Source: Clostridium kluyveri DSM 555 (GTDB lineage: Bacteria > Bacillota > Clostridia > Clostridiales > Clostridiaceae). Taken from it: 64,000 nt of DNA. Below are positions 63,334 through 64,000 of this stretch, in pieces (position 1 is the first letter of the stretch; every line of letters begins with the position of its first letter). Location: NCBI RefSeq assembly GCF_000016505.1, contig NC_009706.1:558001-622000 (forward strand). Reading direction: 5' to 3'. The notes beneath the pieces were generated by a model, which was not told the origin of the DNA, searched no databases, and worked only from the letters and a program-made list of their open reading frames with translations. Made by a program: the position numbers and the translations under genes.

Positions 63334-64000
63334 AAATAATGTTTCTACTTTTGTAAGTGCAAAACATAATAATGAAAAGATTACAATGCTTACTGCTTAT
63401 GATTACTCTATGGCTAAGCTTATGGATGAATCCGGTATTAATGGTATTCTAGTTGGAGATTCACTGGGCATGGTATGTCTTGGTTATAAAGATACCTTAA
63501 GTGTTACCATGGAGGATATGCTTCATCATATTAAAGCGGTTACAAGAGGGGCTAAAGATGCGCTGGTAGTGGGAGATATGCCTTTTATGTCCTATCAGAC
63601 TTCTGTATATGATGCGGTAAAGAATGCAGGCAGGATAATTCAAGAGGGACTGGCGGGAGCTGTAAAACTTGAAGGGGGCGTTTCAGTGTATGAACAGGTG
63701 AAAGCTATTGTAAAAGCTCAAATTCCTGTAATGGGACATATAGGTCTTACCCCCCAGTCTGTTAATGTATTTGGTGGTTTTAAAGTTCAGGGCAAGGATG
63801 AATCTAAGGCAAAAAATATAATTGAAGATGCAAAAAGACTTGAAGAAGCGGGGGCCTTTTCTATTGTTTTAGAAGGAATACCTTATAAATTAGCTAAAAT
63901 TATTACAGAGACAGTATCTATACCCACTATTGGAATAGGTGCAGGGAAGTATTGCGACGGACAGATATTGGTATATCAGGATATGTTGGGATTATTTTCT
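63326..64000 (+). CDS. panB: 3-methyl-2-oxobutanoate hydroxymethyltransferase (partial)
   Basis: The first 225 residues are present; the window edge cuts the gene. The start at 63326 is nine bases after GGAGG and lies inside the DUF2520 gene. PanB landmarks are present: [33 protein letters not shown] (metal and substrate), [29 protein letters not shown] and TIGIGAG. It transfers a one-carbon unit from methylene-tetrahydrofolate to ketoisovalerate, the first step to pantothenate and CoA. panC and panD probably follow outside the window. Confidence 0.95.
   Translation, partial: MAKNNVSTFVSAKHNNEKITMLTAYDYSMAKLMDESGINGILVGDSLGMVCLGYKDTLSVTMEDMLHHIKAVTRGAKDALVVGDMPFMSYQTSVYDAVKNAGRIIQEGLAGAVKLEGGVSVYEQVKAIVKAQIPVMGHIGLTPQSVNVFGGFKVQGKDESKAKNIIEDAKRLEEAGAFSIVLEGIPYKLAKIITETVSIPTIGIGAGKYCDGQILVYQDMLGLFS

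Noticed and set aside
1-64000. CRISPR arrays, rRNA or tRNA genes
   Set aside because: No regularly spaced repeats, no rRNA signature and no tRNA cloverleaf other than the tRNA-like part of tmRNA were seen on reading both strands.

Overview
The window looks like a chromosomal segment of a low-GC, spore-forming, strictly anaerobic Clostridium. The basis is a very AT-rich sequence, strong GGAGG-type ribosome binding sites, T-box and L-box control of amino-acid genes, an [FeFe]-hydrogenase maturase (HydE), an archaeal-type ProRS, a clostridial tmRNA and a butyryl-CoA-dehydrogenase-like enzyme. The gene set resembles the C. kluyveri / C. ljungdahlii group, but the species cannot be fixed from the sequence alone.

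Positions 1 to about 16 kb are an accessory, decaying region. They hold a truncated PadR regulator, a complete group II intron with its RT/maturase/HNH protein, a broken histidine kinase joined to a phage peptidoglycan-binding remnant and a holin-like gene, a broken zinc-ribbon/DUF3862 gene and an IS4-type remnant. Next comes a visibly higher-GC LysR / Old Yellow Enzyme / MFS island (8.8-13.2 kb), then a collapsed hicA-hicB remnant and a dead IS1182-type element with both inverted repeats. The IS stops 18 bp short of the palindromic terminator of ssrA (tmRNA, minus strand).

Positions 16.7-32 kb carry mostly housekeeping and envelope genes: an ion/organic-acid permease, two tiny hydrophilic proteins, a secreted cysteine phytase overlapping a polysaccharide deacetylase, a GxGYxYP protein, T-box-controlled proS, ftsH, helD, hydE, and lysine-riboswitch-controlled lysC-lysA. 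A single 8.6-kb gene for a cyclic beta-1,2-glucan synthase fills 32.4-41 kb. It is followed by trpS behind an apparent attenuator, a small Tyr/Arg-rich protein coupled to a mini protein kinase, a radical SAM/SPASM enzyme, an HD protein, a YheO-like regulator with L-cysteine desulfidase (cyuA), and a CBS-GGDEF protein.

Positions 50-64 kb hold three noteworthy units. (1) A minus-strand unit contains a methyltransferase and a HutP-family RNA-binding protein. It is followed by a leader with evenly spaced UAG triplets and a perfect intrinsic terminator, then an ABC importer of the TrpX/COG2984 type. (2) A nine-gene plus-strand operon starts from a consensus promoter bracketed by a perfect inverted repeat. 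It encodes an Mrp/NBP35 ATPase, two NifX/orange-protein-like proteins, two MinD-type ATPases with inserted ferredoxin domains, a C_GCAxxG_C_C protein, a Fur-family regulator, a DUF134 protein and a NifU/IscU-like scaffold. It resembles the Desulfovibrio ORP locus with added regulators and a scaffold, and is the best candidate here for a poorly described system. (3) An acyl-CoA dehydrogenase is fused to the mobile FAD domain of EtfA. The window ends in a DUF2520 reductase overlapping panB, which is cut by the window edge.
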